Shown here one piece after another: positions 25,554-35,198 of a stretch of 64,000 nucleotides of DNA (within the stretch, counting starts at the first letter, position 1; every line of letters begins with the position of its first letter). A program made the translations under genes and the position numbers. The stretch covers positions 186,001 to 250,000 of the forward strand of contig CP119076.1 in NCBI GenBank assembly GCA_029027985.1, in the 5' to 3' direction. The stretch comes from Klebsiella aerogenes (GTDB lineage: Bacteria; Pseudomonadota; Gammaproteobacteria; Enterobacterales; Enterobacteriaceae). The notes beneath the pieces were generated by a model. The model had not been told where the DNA came from. It saw nothing but the letters and a program-made list of their open reading frames with translations, and ran no database searches.

Positions 25554-26537
25554 ATGGCGTTATTGAATGTAGATAAATTATCGGTGCATTTCGGCGATGA
25601 GAACGCGCCGTTCCGCGCCGTGGACCGCATCAGCTATAGCGTGAAGCAGGGCGAAGTGGTCGGTATTGTCGGTGAATCAGGTTCCGGTAAGTCGGTGAGT
25701 TCGCTGGCGATTATGGGGCTGATTGATTACCCCGGCCGGGTGATGGCAGACAAACTGGAGTTCAACGGCCGCGATCTGCAGCGAATTTCTGAGAAAGAGC
25801 GCCGTCAGTTGGTTGGCGCGGAAGTGGCGATGATCTTCCAGGATCCGATGACCAGCCTCAATCCGTGCTTCACCGTCGGCTACCAGATTATGGAAGCGAT
25901 TAAGGTACATCAGGGCGGCAATAAGAAAACCCGCCGCCAGCGGGCGATCGACCTGCTGAATCTGGTCGGTATTCCCGATCCAGCTTCGCGCCTGGATGTT
26001 TACCCACATCAGCTTTCCGGCGGTATGAGTCAGCGCGTGATGATTGCGATGGCGATTGCCTGCCGGCCGAAACTGCTGATTGCCGATGAACCCACCACCG
26101 CGTTGGATGTGACTATCCAGGCGCAAATCATCGAGCTGCTGCTGGAGCTGCAACAGCAAGAGAATATGGCGCTGGTGTTGATTACCCATGACCTGGCGCT
26201 GGTGGCGGAAGCCGCGCATAAAATTATCGTTATGTATGCCGGTCAAGTGGTTGAGACCGGCGATGCGAAAGATATTTTCCGTGCGCCGCGCCATCCGTAC
26301 ACCCAGGCGCTGCTGCGCGCACTGCCGGAATTTGCCCAGGACAAAGCGCGTCTGGCGTCGTTACCGGGCGTGGTCCCAGGGAAATATGACCGTCCAAACG
26401 GTTGCCTGTTGAACCCGCGCTGCCCCTATGCCACGGATAAATGCCGCAGCGAAGAGCCAGCGCTCGCAGACCTCAACGGCGGGCGTCAGTCTAAATGCCA
26501 CTACCCACTCGATGATGCCGGGAGGCCTGGATTATGA
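25554..26537 (+). CDS. dppD: dipeptide ABC transporter ATP-binding protein DppD
   Basis: Cytoplasmic ATPase of 327 aa. Walker A is GESGSGKS, the signature loop LSGGMSQR, Walker [13 protein letters not shown] and the switch His is in ITHDLALV. The C-terminal oligopeptide-transporter extension carries four Cys ([15 protein letters not shown] and KCHYP), the motif recently associated with an iron-sulfur cluster in this family. It forms a heterodimer with DppF, whose start codon overlaps its stop by 4 bp. Confidence 0.97.
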   Translation: MALLNVDKLSVHFGDENAPFRAVDRISYSVKQGEVVGIVGESGSGKSVSSLAIMGLIDYPGRVMADKLEFNGRDLQRISEKERRQLVGAEVAMIFQDPMTSLNPCFTVGYQIMEAIKVHQGGNKKTRRQRAIDLLNLVGIPDPASRLDVYPHQLSGGMSQRVMIAMAIACRPKLLIADEPTTALDVTIQAQIIELLLELQQQENMALVLITHDLALVAEAAHKIIVMYAGQVVETGDAKDIFRAPRHPYTQALLRALPEFAQDKARLASLPGVVPGKYDRPNGCLLNPRCPYATDKCRSEEPALADLNGGRQSKCHYPLDDAGRPGL

Positions 26538-27547
26538 GTACACAAAAGGCCGCCACGCAACAACCGCTGTTGCAGGCCATTGATCTGAAAAAACACTACC
26601 CGGTGAAGAAGGGGATCTTCGCTCCGGAGCGGCTGGTGAAAGCGCTGGATGGCGTCTCCTTTACCCTTGAGCGTGGCAAAACGCTGGCGGTCGTCGGCGA
26701 ATCGGGCTGCGGTAAATCCACGCTGGGCCGCCTGCTGACGATGATTGAGATCCCGACCGGCGGCGAGCTGTATTATCAGGGGCAGGATCTGCTCAAGCAC
26801 GATCCGCAGGCGCAAAAGCTGCGGCGGCAGAAAATCCAGATTGTGTTCCAGAACCCGTACGGTTCTCTGAACCCGCGTAAAAAAGTGGGGCAAATTCTGG
26901 AAGAGCCGCTGCTGATTAACAGTAGCCTGAGCAAAGAGCAGCGGCGCGAAAAAGCGCTGGCGATGATGGCGAAAGTCGGCCTGAAAACCGAACATTACGA
27001 TCGCTACCCGCATATGTTTTCCGGCGGTCAGCGCCAGCGTATCGCGATTGCCCGCGGTCTGATGCTGGACCCGGATGTGGTGATTGCCGATGAGCCGGTT
27101 TCCGCGCTGGATGTTTCGGTACGCGCGCAGGTGCTAAACCTGATGATGGACCTGCAGCAGGAGTTAGGTCTTTCCTACGTGTTCATCTCCCACGACCTGT
27201 CGGTCGTTGAGCATATCGCCGATGAAGTGATGGTGATGTATCTCGGCCGCTGTGTGGAGAAGGGAACGAAGGACCAGATCTTTAACAATCCTCGCCACCC
27301 GTATACCCAGGCATTGTTGTCGGCGACGCCGCGCCTGAACCCGGACGATCGCCGTGAGCGCATCAAGCTGACTGGCGAGCTGCCGAGCCCGCTGAATCCG
27401 CCGCCGGGTTGCGCTTTCAATGCGCGCTGCCGCCGCCGCTTTGGCCCGTGCACCCAGCTTCAACCGCAGCTGAAGGATTACGGTGGTCAACTGGTGGCCT
27501 GTTTTGCCGTCGATCAGGATGAGAATCCGGAGAAAGCGCGCGCTTGA
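26534..27547 (+). CDS. dppF: dipeptide ABC transporter ATP-binding protein DppF
   Basis: Second ATPase of the importer, 337 aa. Walker A is GESGCGKS, the signature FSGGQRQR, Walker [13 protein letters not shown] and the switch His is in ISHDLSVV. The C-terminal extension again has four Cys ([15 protein letters not shown] and ACF). It is the last gene of the operon and is followed by the leader of the ldrD toxin locus; no clear terminator was found between them. Confidence 0.97.
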   Translation: MSTQKAATQQPLLQAIDLKKHYPVKKGIFAPERLVKALDGVSFTLERGKTLAVVGESGCGKSTLGRLLTMIEIPTGGELYYQGQDLLKHDPQAQKLRRQKIQIVFQNPYGSLNPRKKVGQILEEPLLINSSLSKEQRREKALAMMAKVGLKTEHYDRYPHMFSGGQRQRIAIARGLMLDPDVVIADEPVSALDVSVRAQVLNLMMDLQQELGLSYVFISHDLSVVEHIADEVMVMYLGRCVEKGTKDQIFNNPRHPYTQALLSATPRLNPDDRRERIKLTGELPSPLNPPPGCAFNARCRRRFGPCTQLQPQLKDYGGQLVACFAVDQDENPEKARA

Positions 27548-27728
27548 TGGTAAAAGGGTTGTCGCATTATGGCGTCTGCCGGGGATGGTTGGAATGCGCC
27601 TCGCAGATCAAAAAATGGCGTGATGAAGGCGATAAATCGGGACAGTAGAATCGACGCCAAGCCGGGTTTGCCCGGTGAGGCGCAATGTTGCGGGGGCTTG
27701 AACCCTGGCGGCATAGATAAGTTGCTGG

Positions 27729-27798
27729 AAAAAGAAAACCCTCGCGTGTTGCTGGTATTAACCAGGCAACTGAACGAGGGCTATCAAAAACTCCAGAC
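27729..27798 (-). ncRNA. rdlD: RdlD-like antisense RNA (antitoxin of ldrD)
   Basis: On the minus strand a near-consensus promoter directs a transcript from about 27798. It ends at a hairpin with an outer stem CCCTCG/CGAGGG (27780-27775 with 27744-27739) and a paired inner stem, followed by TTTTCTTTTT. The predicted length is about 70 nt; E. coli RdlD is about 66 nt. It is complementary to the ldrD leader, not to the toxin codons, as in the E. coli Ldr/Rdl systems. Ends are predicted, not measured. Confidence 0.72.
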
Positions 27799-27804
27799 AA
27801 GTTA

Positions 27805-27833
27805 AAGATAGCCGCGAACGGTTGCCATTGCAA
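27805..27833 (-). promoter_or_regulatory. promoter of the RdlD-like antisense RNA
   Basis: On the minus strand TTGCAA (27833-27828) and TATCTT (27810-27805) are spaced by exactly 17 bp, placing the start about 7 nt downstream, just before the terminator-type hairpin. Confidence 0.75.
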
Positions 27834-27846
27834 GACAGGCGACTCT

Positions 27847-27954
27847 ATGACGCTCACACAGTTAGGTCTGATCTTCTGGGACGATCTGGCGGCGCCGGTA
27901 ATCGCTGGCCTCCTGGTCAGCATTATCGTCAGCTGGATGCGCAACCGGAAGTAA
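27847..27954 (+). CDS. ldrD: LdrD-like small toxic membrane peptide, 35 aa
   Basis: Type I toxin peptide. The frame from the ATG at 27847 to a TAA at 27952-27954 encodes MTLTQLGLIFWDDLAAPVIA and then a hydrophobic span ending in the basic tail WMRNRK. E. coli LdrD has the same length (35 aa), the same LAAPVIAG core and a similar basic end. In E. coli over-production stops growth and condenses the nucleoid, probably through the inner membrane. The locus sits between dppF and bcsG, exactly as in E. coli, with a long leader, an antisense RNA and a strong terminator. The ribosome site is weak (CAGGCGAC), as usual for these toxins. Confidence 0.9.
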   Translation: MTLTQLGLIFWDDLAAPVIAGLLVSIIVSWMRNRK

Positions 27955-28001
27955 CGGACCGGCGGGCGTGAGTCTGCTGCGTTGGCAATTTGCGCCCGAA
28001 C

Positions 28002-28032
28002 AGGCCGCAGGAATTTCTCCTGCGGCCTTTTT
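28002..28032 (+). terminator. rho-independent terminator of ldrD
   Basis: AGGCCGCAGGA and TCCTGCGGCCT form a perfect 11-bp stem with a 5-nt loop, followed by TTTTT on the plus strand. The convergent bcsG ends at 28038. Confidence 0.92.
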
Positions 28033-28037
28033 CGTTT

Positions 28038-29720
28038 TTACTGCGGATAAGGTACCCAGCTGCCGCCATTGAGCTGAACATAGGGTTTACCCTGATACTG
28101 AATCACAATCGCGTTGGAGTTTTCCGAGACCGCCGCGGTTTGCGGCAGGTTCGCGGTGTATTGCTGCCAGTTGACGTTGTCTTCGGTAAACATTTTGCCG
28201 TCCAGCGCCCGCACGACCAGTTCAGAAATCGCGAGGTAGCTGGAAGGCTGATCGATTTCTACCGCTGCGCCCTGATGCGGGGCCTTCATGCCGAAGAATT
28301 TCACCGCGGCGGGAACATTGGTGATCGACGGGCTTGGGATATCGCGCAGACCGGAAACCTGCATTTTATCGCCCTTCAGCGCGCCGCCGTGTTCCGGTAC
28401 CACCACGACCATCACTTTACGGCCCGATTTTTCCAGCTCGGTAAAGAAGGCATCCAGCTCGTCGAAGAATTTCTGCGCGCGAGCCTTGTAGTCGGCCGTT
28501 TTGCTTTGGCCTGGGTAATGGTTGCCGTCGTGCAGCGGCAAGGTGTTGTAGAAAGTCGCGGTTCGTGGCGTATTGAGCTTCTCGGTGGTCTGCAGCCAGC
28601 GGTTGAGGGTAGCTTGATCGTCATAGACCGGAGAACCGTCGAAGCCTTGCAGGATAACCGGCAGCCCAGTCTGGTCCATCAATGGACTCTGCATACCGCC
28701 GAGCGTACGAAGCTCTTTCAGGAAGTCGCCAAATACGCCGTTGTGGCCCAGCATCAACTGCTGGGTAAAGCCCAGCTTGGCCAGATTCTCAAACAAGTAG
28801 CACTCGTTGCCTGACGGCTGATACAGGTCGGTATGCGACAACTGACCACAGCTGGCGCGTAGCAGACGTACCGCCGCCGGGCCGCTGTAGGACGTCGCGG
28901 AGTTAAAGTTTTTGAAGATGATATCGAAATGCTTCCACAGCGGATGATCCATTAGCCCGGCGGCATCGATGTCTGACCATGACAGGGAACAGATATTGAT
29001 AACCAGCAGATCGAACGGTTGCGCATCGGCAGGCAGTTGATCCGGGAATGGCGTTTTTCTTTTCTGCTCAGAGGCATAGAAAGTCTTCAGCCAGTTGCTG
29101 AGGTTGGCAGAGGTTGGCGGTTCGGTTTGTGGCGGGATATCGCCGCTGGCTGCTGTGCTGGCGGAAGCCGTTGTCGTGCTAGCGGCGCTACCGGTTGCCG
29201 CCGCAGGGGCGGCGGCGGCCGTTGTCGGCTGACCGGCAGGCCACAGGGTGAAGGAGGGCAGCAGCGGGCTGACGACCAGCCAGACCATGATCGCCGAAAC
29301 AAAGACCGTCACGCGCAGCCACTGGCTGATGAACAGCCACAGCACCAGCATTACGAAGAAGGCGCCAACCATATTCCAGTTGATAAAGCGGGTGACCAGA
29401 TCCCAGACATAATCAGCGCTGAAACCAGCGATCTGCGAACCCTGGCTCATGATGCTTTCCGGGCCGGGTAGCCAGGTATCGTGCCAGAAGAGGGCCAAAC
29501 CGAGCGGGATGGCTACCCAGTGGCGTATCCGATGCAGCTTTTCACTGGGAATCGGCACCAGCAAAAAGGCGAGGAACACCAGGTTAAGCATCGGGTGGAA
29601 ATTAAGGTATCCCGCCCACAGCAGAGCAAACTTCACAAGGAAGTAGAAGTTCCATCCTGACAGGCCGCGCCAGTACTGCCATAGCGGGAGCGGCGTAGCG
29701 GTATTTTTTGCTTTGGTCAT
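28038..29720 (-). CDS. bcsG: cellulose phosphoethanolamine transferase BcsG
   Basis: Inner-membrane protein of 560 aa. Four to five N-terminal helices lead, through an Ala/Thr/Ser-rich linker at about residues 165-195, to a periplasmic alkaline-phosphatase-like domain. That domain transfers phosphoethanolamine from phospholipid to nascent cellulose. The nucleophile corresponding to E. coli Ser278 is Ser279 in [18 protein letters not shown] and [10 protein letters not shown] supply the zinc-binding residues. It is the last gene of bcsEFG, and its start overlaps the bcsF stop by 4 bp. With BcsF and BcsE it predicts that this strain makes modified, not plain, cellulose. Confidence 0.96.
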   Translation of the reverse strand: MTKAKNTATPLPLWQYWRGLSGWNFYFLVKFALLWAGYLNFHPMLNLVFLAFLLVPIPSEKLHRIRHWVAIPLGLALFWHDTWLPGPESIMSQGSQIAGFSADYVWDLVTRFINWNMVGAFFVMLVLWLFISQWLRVTVFVSAIMVWLVVSPLLPSFTLWPAGQPTTAAAAPAAATGSAASTTTASASTAASGDIPPQTEPPTSANLSNWLKTFYASEQKRKTPFPDQLPADAQPFDLLVINICSLSWSDIDAAGLMDHPLWKHFDIIFKNFNSATSYSGPAAVRLLRASCGQLSHTDLYQPSGNECYLFENLAKLGFTQQLMLGHNGVFGDFLKELRTLGGMQSPLMDQTGLPVILQGFDGSPVYDDQATLNRWLQTTEKLNTPRTATFYNTLPLHDGNHYPGQSKTADYKARAQKFFDELDAFFTELEKSGRKVMVVVVPEHGGALKGDKMQVSGLRDIPSPSITNVPAAVKFFGMKAPHQGAAVEIDQPSSYLAISELVVRALDGKMFTEDNVNWQQYTANLPQTAAVSENSNAIVIQYQGKPYVQLNGGSWVPYPQ

Positions 29721-29914
29721 TTTTTCGGTTTGCCCTGCCTGGTCGCGTTTTCCCGGCGCAGCATGCCAGCCGGTTTAACGTAACGGGGTTTAAAGAACAT
29801 CAAACGCAAAGTGGTGCGAATACGGCGCTGATAATGACGCGTCAGGTATCCCAGCGGAAAAAACAGCAGGGCGCACAATACGATGAGCTGAATGATATCA
29901 GCGATAGACATCAT
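29717..29914 (-). CDS. bcsF: cellulose biosynthesis small membrane protein BcsF
   Basis: Single-pass membrane protein of 65 aa. [20 protein letters not shown] is the membrane span, and a basic cytoplasmic tail follows with the conserved KPRYVKPAG. In E. coli BcsF recruits BcsE to the membrane and is needed for BcsG action. The start is the first of two tandem ATGs, at 29914, overlapping the bcsE stop by 4 bp; a longer frame to 29968 lies inside bcsE and is not homologous. It is coupled on both sides (bcsE-bcsF-bcsG). Confidence 0.94.
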   Translation of the reverse strand: MMSIADIIQLIVLCALLFFPLGYLTRHYQRRIRTTLRLMFFKPRYVKPAGMLRRENATRQGKPKK

Positions 29915-31467
29915 GACGTCGGCTCCCCATCGCTGGAGAGGCGGTAAGGCTCCGGAATTCGCCGCCACTGGCGCCCATCGTGCTCGACGTTGAGGGCTTC
30001 GTTTTTGCCGACTGTTATCGGCAACGGCGTATTCCAGTCTTCCGGAGAGATACCGCGCATCAGCAGGATTTCGGCGGAAATTTGTTTATCTTCGAACCAA
30101 ATCATACGGTTAGAGAAGATGTCTCCGGTCGGTAAAGGAAAGATATGATTTAATGCGGTATCCAGATCGTTTACGCGGCAAAACGACAGAAACAGCACAA
30201 TTCTGTTATTGCCAATGGTGACGATATCACCCATACGGTTGGGCTTACACAGCGTTAACGCCTGTTCGACGCGCAGCCCCGGCGCCGGGCGCAGCGCTAC
30301 CATGACCCCCTTGCTATCCGGCGGCAGCAGCGTGTTGGCCATGATCGCGCCGACCGCTTCGCAGAAGGCGTCCCATGTTTGATAACCGCGGAGTTTTAGC
30401 GGTCTGCTCCAGGTCAGCAACGTATTGAAGTCTTCCGGGACATGGCGAGTAAACTTCTGTTTCTGCACGCTTTCAATCAACGTCAGGCAGCGCGAAAGCC
30501 CGGCGCCGCACGGGATCACCATATTGGCTCCGCAGCTAAGCAACAGGCGTTCATCGGTGGCGCGCAGGCTGGGCGTTTGTTCGCGTACCACGATTTTTAA
30601 GGCGCTGCCGCGCTGGCGGCGCAGGGTATGGATGTAACGGCCGAGTTGCTCGATTTGCTCGTTTTGGGTGATGGAAAAGAGCAGCGTCGCCGCCTGCGCA
30701 GTGCGTCCGGCGTCAAAGACCGCATCGTTGGTTTCAAATAGCGTCCAGTATTCGGAAAGCGCCGGCGCGCCTTCCAACACGCGCAAATTACTGAGGATGA
30801 TTTTCTCGTCACTGCGTGGTTGGACGACGGTCTCTTCATTCTGCGCCAGCCGCCAGCCATCGCTGTCCTGCAATATAATCAATTGTTGCTGAGAACTAAT
30901 ACCTTTCTCACTGCCCCACCATGCAATATCAAATAGATGACTATCGCCTTGATAACGAATGCTCGCCAGCCCGGAAAGGTCGCGGTATTGGCGTAATAGT
31001 GGGGACAGTTGCTTGTCAGTGTCGTTACCGGAGTTAAGGACCATAAGAGAACAATTATGGTATTTAGCCCATCTATTAGATTTACCAACCCAATGACATA
31101 ATTCTTCTGTTTTTATATTTTGCCAGGCATTTTCCGTACATAGCAGAATAAATAAATAGTTGCCAGGCTCCATCGAACAAAGTATGTCGCGGTGCATCTC
31201 CCGCAGGCCTTCAGGGCGATCGGGCATGGTGAATAAGACGACTTTGTCCGGGCCGCTATCTTTTTTTAATGATATGATTTCATTTGGTTTTTTGCCCATT
31301 ACCACGACAGCGACCTTGCTGTCTTTCGCCTGGGTTGCCAGCGTTTGATTGAGCAGGGTTACGGCGTCGGCATAGCGGTCGACATTGAGCCACCATACTC
31401 CGCCGACGGGCATATGGCATACTTCGTCCCATAATGATGAAATACCCAACGTATATATGATTTCCAC
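29911..31467 (-). CDS. bcsE: c-di-GMP-binding cellulose biosynthesis protein BcsE
   Basis: Cytoplasmic protein of 518 aa that binds cyclic-di-GMP and boosts cellulose synthesis by bringing the BcsRQ complex and BcsF to the synthase. A degenerate receiver-like and a GGDEF-like (GIL) domain make up most of the protein; the c-di-GMP I-site RMGD lies at residues 411-414. The start is a GTG at 31467, with GAGGGA 5 bp upstream and homology from the first residues ([17 protein letters not shown]). It is divergent from bcsR, with about 170 bp between containing an inverted repeat. Confidence 0.94.
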   Translation of the reverse strand: MEIIYTLGISSLWDEVCHMPVGGVWWLNVDRYADAVTLLNQTLATQAKDSKVAVVVMGKKPNEIISLKKDSGPDKVVLFTMPDRPEGLREMHRDILCSMEPGNYLFILLCTENAWQNIKTEELCHWVGKSNRWAKYHNCSLMVLNSGNDTDKQLSPLLRQYRDLSGLASIRYQGDSHLFDIAWWGSEKGISSQQQLIILQDSDGWRLAQNEETVVQPRSDEKIILSNLRVLEGAPALSEYWTLFETNDAVFDAGRTAQAATLLFSITQNEQIEQLGRYIHTLRRQRGSALKIVVREQTPSLRATDERLLLSCGANMVIPCGAGLSRCLTLIESVQKQKFTRHVPEDFNTLLTWSRPLKLRGYQTWDAFCEAVGAIMANTLLPPDSKGVMVALRPAPGLRVEQALTLCKPNRMGDIVTIGNNRIVLFLSFCRVNDLDTALNHIFPLPTGDIFSNRMIWFEDKQISAEILLMRGISPEDWNTPLPITVGKNEALNVEHDGRQWRRIPEPYRLSSDGEPTS

Positions 31468-31501
31468 GATGTCCCTCGCGCGCCCTGATTTACCATCATT
31501 A

Positions 31502-31529
31502 GTTTACTAGCGAAAGCGTGAGAGTAAAC
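31502..31529. repeat. inverted repeat in the bcsE/bcsR divergent region
   Basis: GTTTACT (31502-31508) and AGTAAAC (31523-31529) are perfect complements with centres 21 bp apart, upstream of bcsE and between the two divergent operons. It could be a regulator-binding site; the regulator is unknown. Confidence 0.4.
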
Positions 31530-31636
31530 CTAACATTGAAATTAAAGGACATCAGTTTTAGCATAGACACGTAATTTTAGGGATGAACCGTTTACACTTC
31601 CTGGTTTCATAATGTGTTTTTCGAATGGACAGAGAA

Positions 31637-31825
31637 ATGCCGGAAAAAGAACCTGTGATACCCAGCGATGCAACGCTGGGATATACCTTTCAAAATGATT
31701 TCCTGGCATTAAGCCGGGCATTTTCCCTGCCAGATATTGATTACCACGACATTTCCCGACGCGAACAGTTAGCTGCGGCATTGAAACGCTGGCCGCTTTT
31801 GGCCGAATTAGCAGAGAAAAAGTAA
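31637..31825 (+). CDS. bcsR: cellulose biosynthesis protein BcsR
   Basis: Soluble protein of 62 aa, as in E. coli. The conserved core is YTFQNDFLALSRAFSLPDID, followed by the C-terminal helix EQLAAALKRWPLLAEL. BcsR binds BcsQ and stabilises it, and the BcsRQ pair is required for cellulose secretion. The start was chosen at the ATG at 31637, with AGAGA upstream; an in-frame ATG at 31625 lacks a ribosome site. It is first in bcsRQABZC, 10 bp before bcsQ. Confidence 0.93.
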   Translation: MPEKEPVIPSDATLGYTFQNDFLALSRAFSLPDIDYHDISRREQLAAALKRWPLLAELAEKK

Positions 31826-31835
31826 GGAAGCCGTC

Positions 31836-32573
31836 ATGGCGATTCTGGGGTTACAAGGCATACGCGGTGGCGTAGGCACTACATCGATTACTGCCGCTCT
31901 GGCTTGGGCGTTGCAACTGCTCGGCGAAACCGTGTTGGTTGTCGATGCCAGCCCGGACAACATGCTGCGCTTTTTTTTCAACGTGGATTTCGACCATCAG
32001 AATGGCTGGGCGCGTTCGTTGATTGACGGTCGTGACTGGCGCGATGCCGGCCTACGTTATACCTCGAATATCGATCTGCTGCCGTTTGGCCGCCTGACTC
32101 CCGGCGAGCGTGAGCACGTTGATAAACTCAGTACGGCGCTGGAACCTATCGCGGCACAGCTCAAACAGCTCGATCGGCAAGGCGCTCATCGCTGGCTGCT
32201 GATCGATATCCCGGAAGGCTATTCCCCACTTACCCGCGAACTGCTGGGCGTCTGCGATCGCGCGCTGCAGGTGGTGCATCCTGACGGCAATAGTCATATT
32301 CGTCTGCACCAGCAGGCGTTGCCCGCCAACGCTGATATTTTGATTAACGACCTGCGTGTCGGCAGCCAACTGCAGGAGGATCTGTATCAGCTATGGCTGG
32401 AAAGCCAGCGGCGTATTCTGCCGGTGACTATCCACCGCGATGAAGCGATGGCGGAGTGCCTGGCGGCGAAACAGCCGCTTGGCGAATATCGCCAGGATTC
32501 GCTGGCGGCGGAAGAGGTTCTGACGCTGGCCAACTGGTGTTTACTGCATTACGCCAGCAAGGTGGCGGTATGA
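31836..32573 (+). CDS. bcsQ: MinD/ParA-like ATPase BcsQ
   Basis: SIMIBI-class ATPase of 245 aa that, with BcsR, organises the cellulose secretion complex, in E. coli at the cell pole. The deviant Walker A reads GIRGGVGTTS: the usual signature Lys is Arg and the second Lys is Thr, the same oddity as in E. coli. VLVVDASPDN and LLIDIPEG cover the switch and Walker B regions. The frame is intact; laboratory E. coli K-12 carries a bcsQ stop mutation that is absent here, so cellulose production is expected to be possible. The stop overlaps the bcsA start (ATGA). Confidence 0.94.
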   Translation: MAILGLQGIRGGVGTTSITAALAWALQLLGETVLVVDASPDNMLRFFFNVDFDHQNGWARSLIDGRDWRDAGLRYTSNIDLLPFGRLTPGEREHVDKLSTALEPIAAQLKQLDRQGAHRWLLIDIPEGYSPLTRELLGVCDRALQVVHPDGNSHIRLHQQALPANADILINDLRVGSQLQEDLYQLWLESQRRILPVTIHRDEAMAECLAAKQPLGEYRQDSLAAEEVLTLANWCLLHYASKVAV

Positions 32574-35188
32574 TCCGTCTGAGTACGCTGTTGCTGGCGC
32601 CGCCGGTCGGCGAGCGCCTGAGCGAACGCTATCGCGATTATCGCCAGCACGGCGCGTCGGTGCTCTCGGCTTTTCTCGGCTGCCTGTGGACGGCGCTGGC
32701 ATGGGCGTTTATGCCGCTGGAGACGCCGCGTTGGCAAGCGATACGCGAGCGTCACGCCGACTATTTCCCGCATATTAATCCGCATCGCCCGCGCCCGTTG
32801 GATCCGCTGCGCTATCTGTTGCAGTCGCTATGGCTGCTGGCCACCCGGGTGCCTGAACCCGATAAGAAAATCAACTGGCGCTCGCTGGCGGCGCTGGAAG
32901 GGGTCCACGGGCGCTATGCGCAGTGGATGGAAAAATTGCCCGAGAAGGTCAGCACCCGCACCGGCCATCTGGATAAACAAAAAGAGCTCGAACATCTCCA
33001 TCCGAAACTGCGGCGGCTGGTGCTTGGCACGATCACTGGCTTCTCGCTGGTGCTGGCGCTGCTGTGTATTACCCAGCCGTTTAACCCGCTATCGCAATTT
33101 ATTTTCTTGCTGCTGCTATGGGGCGTGGCGCTGCTGGTCCGTCGTATTCCGGGGCGCTTCTCCGCTTTGATGCTGATCGTGCTGTCGCTGACCGTCTCCT
33201 GCCGTTACATCTGGTGGCGTTATACCTCGACCCTCAACTGGAACGACCCGGTGAGTCTGGTGTGCGGATTGATTCTGCTGTTTGCCGAAACCTATGCCTG
33301 GATCGTGCTGGTGTTGGGCTATTTCCAGGTGGTATGGCCGTTGAACCGCCAGCCGGTGCCGCTGCCGAAAGACATGAATGAGTGGCCGACGGTAGACCTT
33401 TTCGTGCCGACCTACAACGAAGATCTCAGCGTGGTGAAAAACACTATCTACGCCTCGCAGGGGATTGATTGGCCGAAGGATAAGCTCAATATCTGGATCC
33501 TTGATGACGGCGGTCGCGAAGAGTTTCGCCAGTTCGCCAAAGATGTCGGTGTGCATTACATCGCGCGCACCAGCCACGAGCACGCCAAAGCGGGTAACAT
33601 CAACAACGCGCTGAAGTATGCCAAAGGCGAGTTTGTCTCGATTTTCGACTGTGACCACGTGCCGACGCGCTCGTTCCTGCAGATGACGATGGGCTGGTTC
33701 CTGAAAGACAAAAAACTGGCGATGATGCAGACGCCGCACCACTTCTTTTCGCCGGATCCATTCGAGCGCAACCTGGGCCGCTTCCGTAAAACGCCGAACG
33801 AGGGCACCTTGTTCTACGGCCTGGTGCAGGACGGCAACGACATGTGGGACGCGACCTTCTTCTGCGGATCCTGCGCGGTGATTCGCCGCGGCCCGCTGGA
33901 TGAAATCGGCGGCATTGCCGTTGAGACGGTGACCGAAGATGCCCACACCTCGTTGCGCTTGCATCGCCGAGGCCATACCTCCGCCTACATGCGTATTCCG
34001 CAGGCGGCAGGGCTGGCGACGGAGAGCCTGTCGGCGCACATCGGCCAGCGTATTCGTTGGGCGCGTGGAATGGTGCAAATTTTCCGCCTTGATAACCCAT
34101 TGTTCGGTAAAGGGCTGAAGCTGGCGCAGCGCATCTGTTATGTCAACGCGATGCTGCACTTCTTATCTGGTATCCCGCGACTCATCTTCCTCACCGCGCC
34201 GCTGGCATTTCTGCTGCTGCACGCCTATATCATTTATGCGCCAGCGCTGATGATCGCCCTGTTCGTGCTACCGCACATGATCCACGCCAGCCTGACGAAC
34301 TCGAAAATTCAGGGGAAATATCGCCACTCTTTCTGGAGTGAAATCTACGAAACGGTGCTGGCCTGGTATATCGCGCCGCCGACGTTCGTTGCGCTGATTA
34401 ATCCGCATAAAGGCAAGTTCAACGTCACCGCCAAAGGGGGGCTGGTGAAAGATGAGTATGTCGATTGGGTTATCTCTCGCCCCTATATTTATCTCGTCCT
34501 GCTGAATCTGCTGGGCGTGGCGGTCGGCATCTGGCGCTTTATGTACGGGCCGGAAAACGAAATGTTGACCGTCTGGGTAAGCATTATCTGGGTGTTTTAT
34601 AACTTAATCATTCTCGGCGGCGCCGTGGCGGTATCGGTAGAGAGTAAACAGGTGCGGCGTTCGCACCGCGTGGAGATGTCGATGCCGGCGGCGATTGCCC
34701 GTCCTGATGGCCACTTGTTCTCCTGCACCGTTCACGACTACTCCGATGGGGGGCTGGGGATCAAAATTCACGGCGAAGCCCAAGTGCTGGAAGGGCAGAA
34801 CATCAATCTGCTGCTGAAACGCGGGCAGCAGGAATATGTTTTCCCGGTGCGGGTGGCGCGGGTGAACGGCAGTGAAGTCGGCCTGCAGCTGCTACCGTTG
34901 ACCAACCAGCAACATATTGATTTTGTGCAGTGTACGTTTGCCCGCGCTGATACGTGGGCGCTTTGGCAGGATAGCTTCCCGGAAGATAAACCGATGGAAA
35001 GCCTGCTGGATATCCTCAAGCTGGGGTTCCGTGGATATCGTCACCTGGCGGAGTTTTCTCCACCGTCGGTGAAGGTTATTTTCCGCTCGCTCACCTCGCT
35101 GGTGGCCTGGATCGTATCGTTTTTACCGCGCCGTCCCGAACGCGCCGCGGCGGTACTCTCGGCAGAACCGGCAATGGCTCAACAATGA
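32570..35188 (+). CDS. bcsA: cellulose synthase catalytic subunit BcsA
   Basis: Inner-membrane family-2 glycosyltransferase of 872 aa, the same length as in E. coli, that polymerises UDP-glucose into beta-1,4-glucan and feeds it through its own channel. Catalytic motifs are complete: DDG at 312-314, DCD at 360-362, the TED base at 455-457 and QRIRW at 493-497. The C-terminal PilZ domain binds c-di-GMP through RRSHR (696-700) and DYSDGGLG. The E. coli-type N-terminal extension that contacts BcsRQ is present. The start at 32570 overlaps the bcsQ stop; an upstream in-frame ATG lies inside bcsQ in another frame and is not used. Confidence 0.97.
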   Translation: MIRLSTLLLAPPVGERLSERYRDYRQHGASVLSAFLGCLWTALAWAFMPLETPRWQAIRERHADYFPHINPHRPRPLDPLRYLLQSLWLLATRVPEPDKKINWRSLAALEGVHGRYAQWMEKLPEKVSTRTGHLDKQKELEHLHPKLRRLVLGTITGFSLVLALLCITQPFNPLSQFIFLLLLWGVALLVRRIPGRFSALMLIVLSLTVSCRYIWWRYTSTLNWNDPVSLVCGLILLFAETYAWIVLVLGYFQVVWPLNRQPVPLPKDMNEWPTVDLFVPTYNEDLSVVKNTIYASQGIDWPKDKLNIWILDDGGREEFRQFAKDVGVHYIARTSHEHAKAGNINNALKYAKGEFVSIFDCDHVPTRSFLQMTMGWFLKDKKLAMMQTPHHFFSPDPFERNLGRFRKTPNEGTLFYGLVQDGNDMWDATFFCGSCAVIRRGPLDEIGGIAVETVTEDAHTSLRLHRRGHTSAYMRIPQAAGLATESLSAHIGQRIRWARGMVQIFRLDNPLFGKGLKLAQRICYVNAMLHFLSGIPRLIFLTAPLAFLLLHAYIIYAPALMIALFVLPHMIHASLTNSKIQGKYRHSFWSEIYETVLAWYIAPPTFVALINPHKGKFNVTAKGGLVKDEYVDWVISRPYIYLVLLNLLGVAVGIWRFMYGPENEMLTVWVSIIWVFYNLIILGGAVAVSVESKQVRRSHRVEMSMPAAIARPDGHLFSCTVHDYSDGGLGIKIHGEAQVLEGQNINLLLKRGQQEYVFPVRVARVNGSEVGLQLLPLTNQQHIDFVQCTFARADTWALWQDSFPEDKPMESLLDILKLGFRGYRHLAEFSPPSVKVIFRSLTSLVAWIVSFLPRRPERAAAVLSAEPAMAQQ

Positions 35189-35198
35189 TGATAATGCG

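Larger units (their letters stand above)
27646..27846 (+). promoter_or_regulatory. probable promoter and long untranslated leader of ldrD
   Basis: TAGAAT at 27646-27651 could be the -10 box; no good -35 lies upstream. The following roughly 190 nt are untranslated and structured (GCCGGG/CCCGG hairpin at 27661-27675, long hairpin 27739-27780), resembling the leaders of E. coli ldr genes. The antisense RNA covers part of it. Confidence 0.5.
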
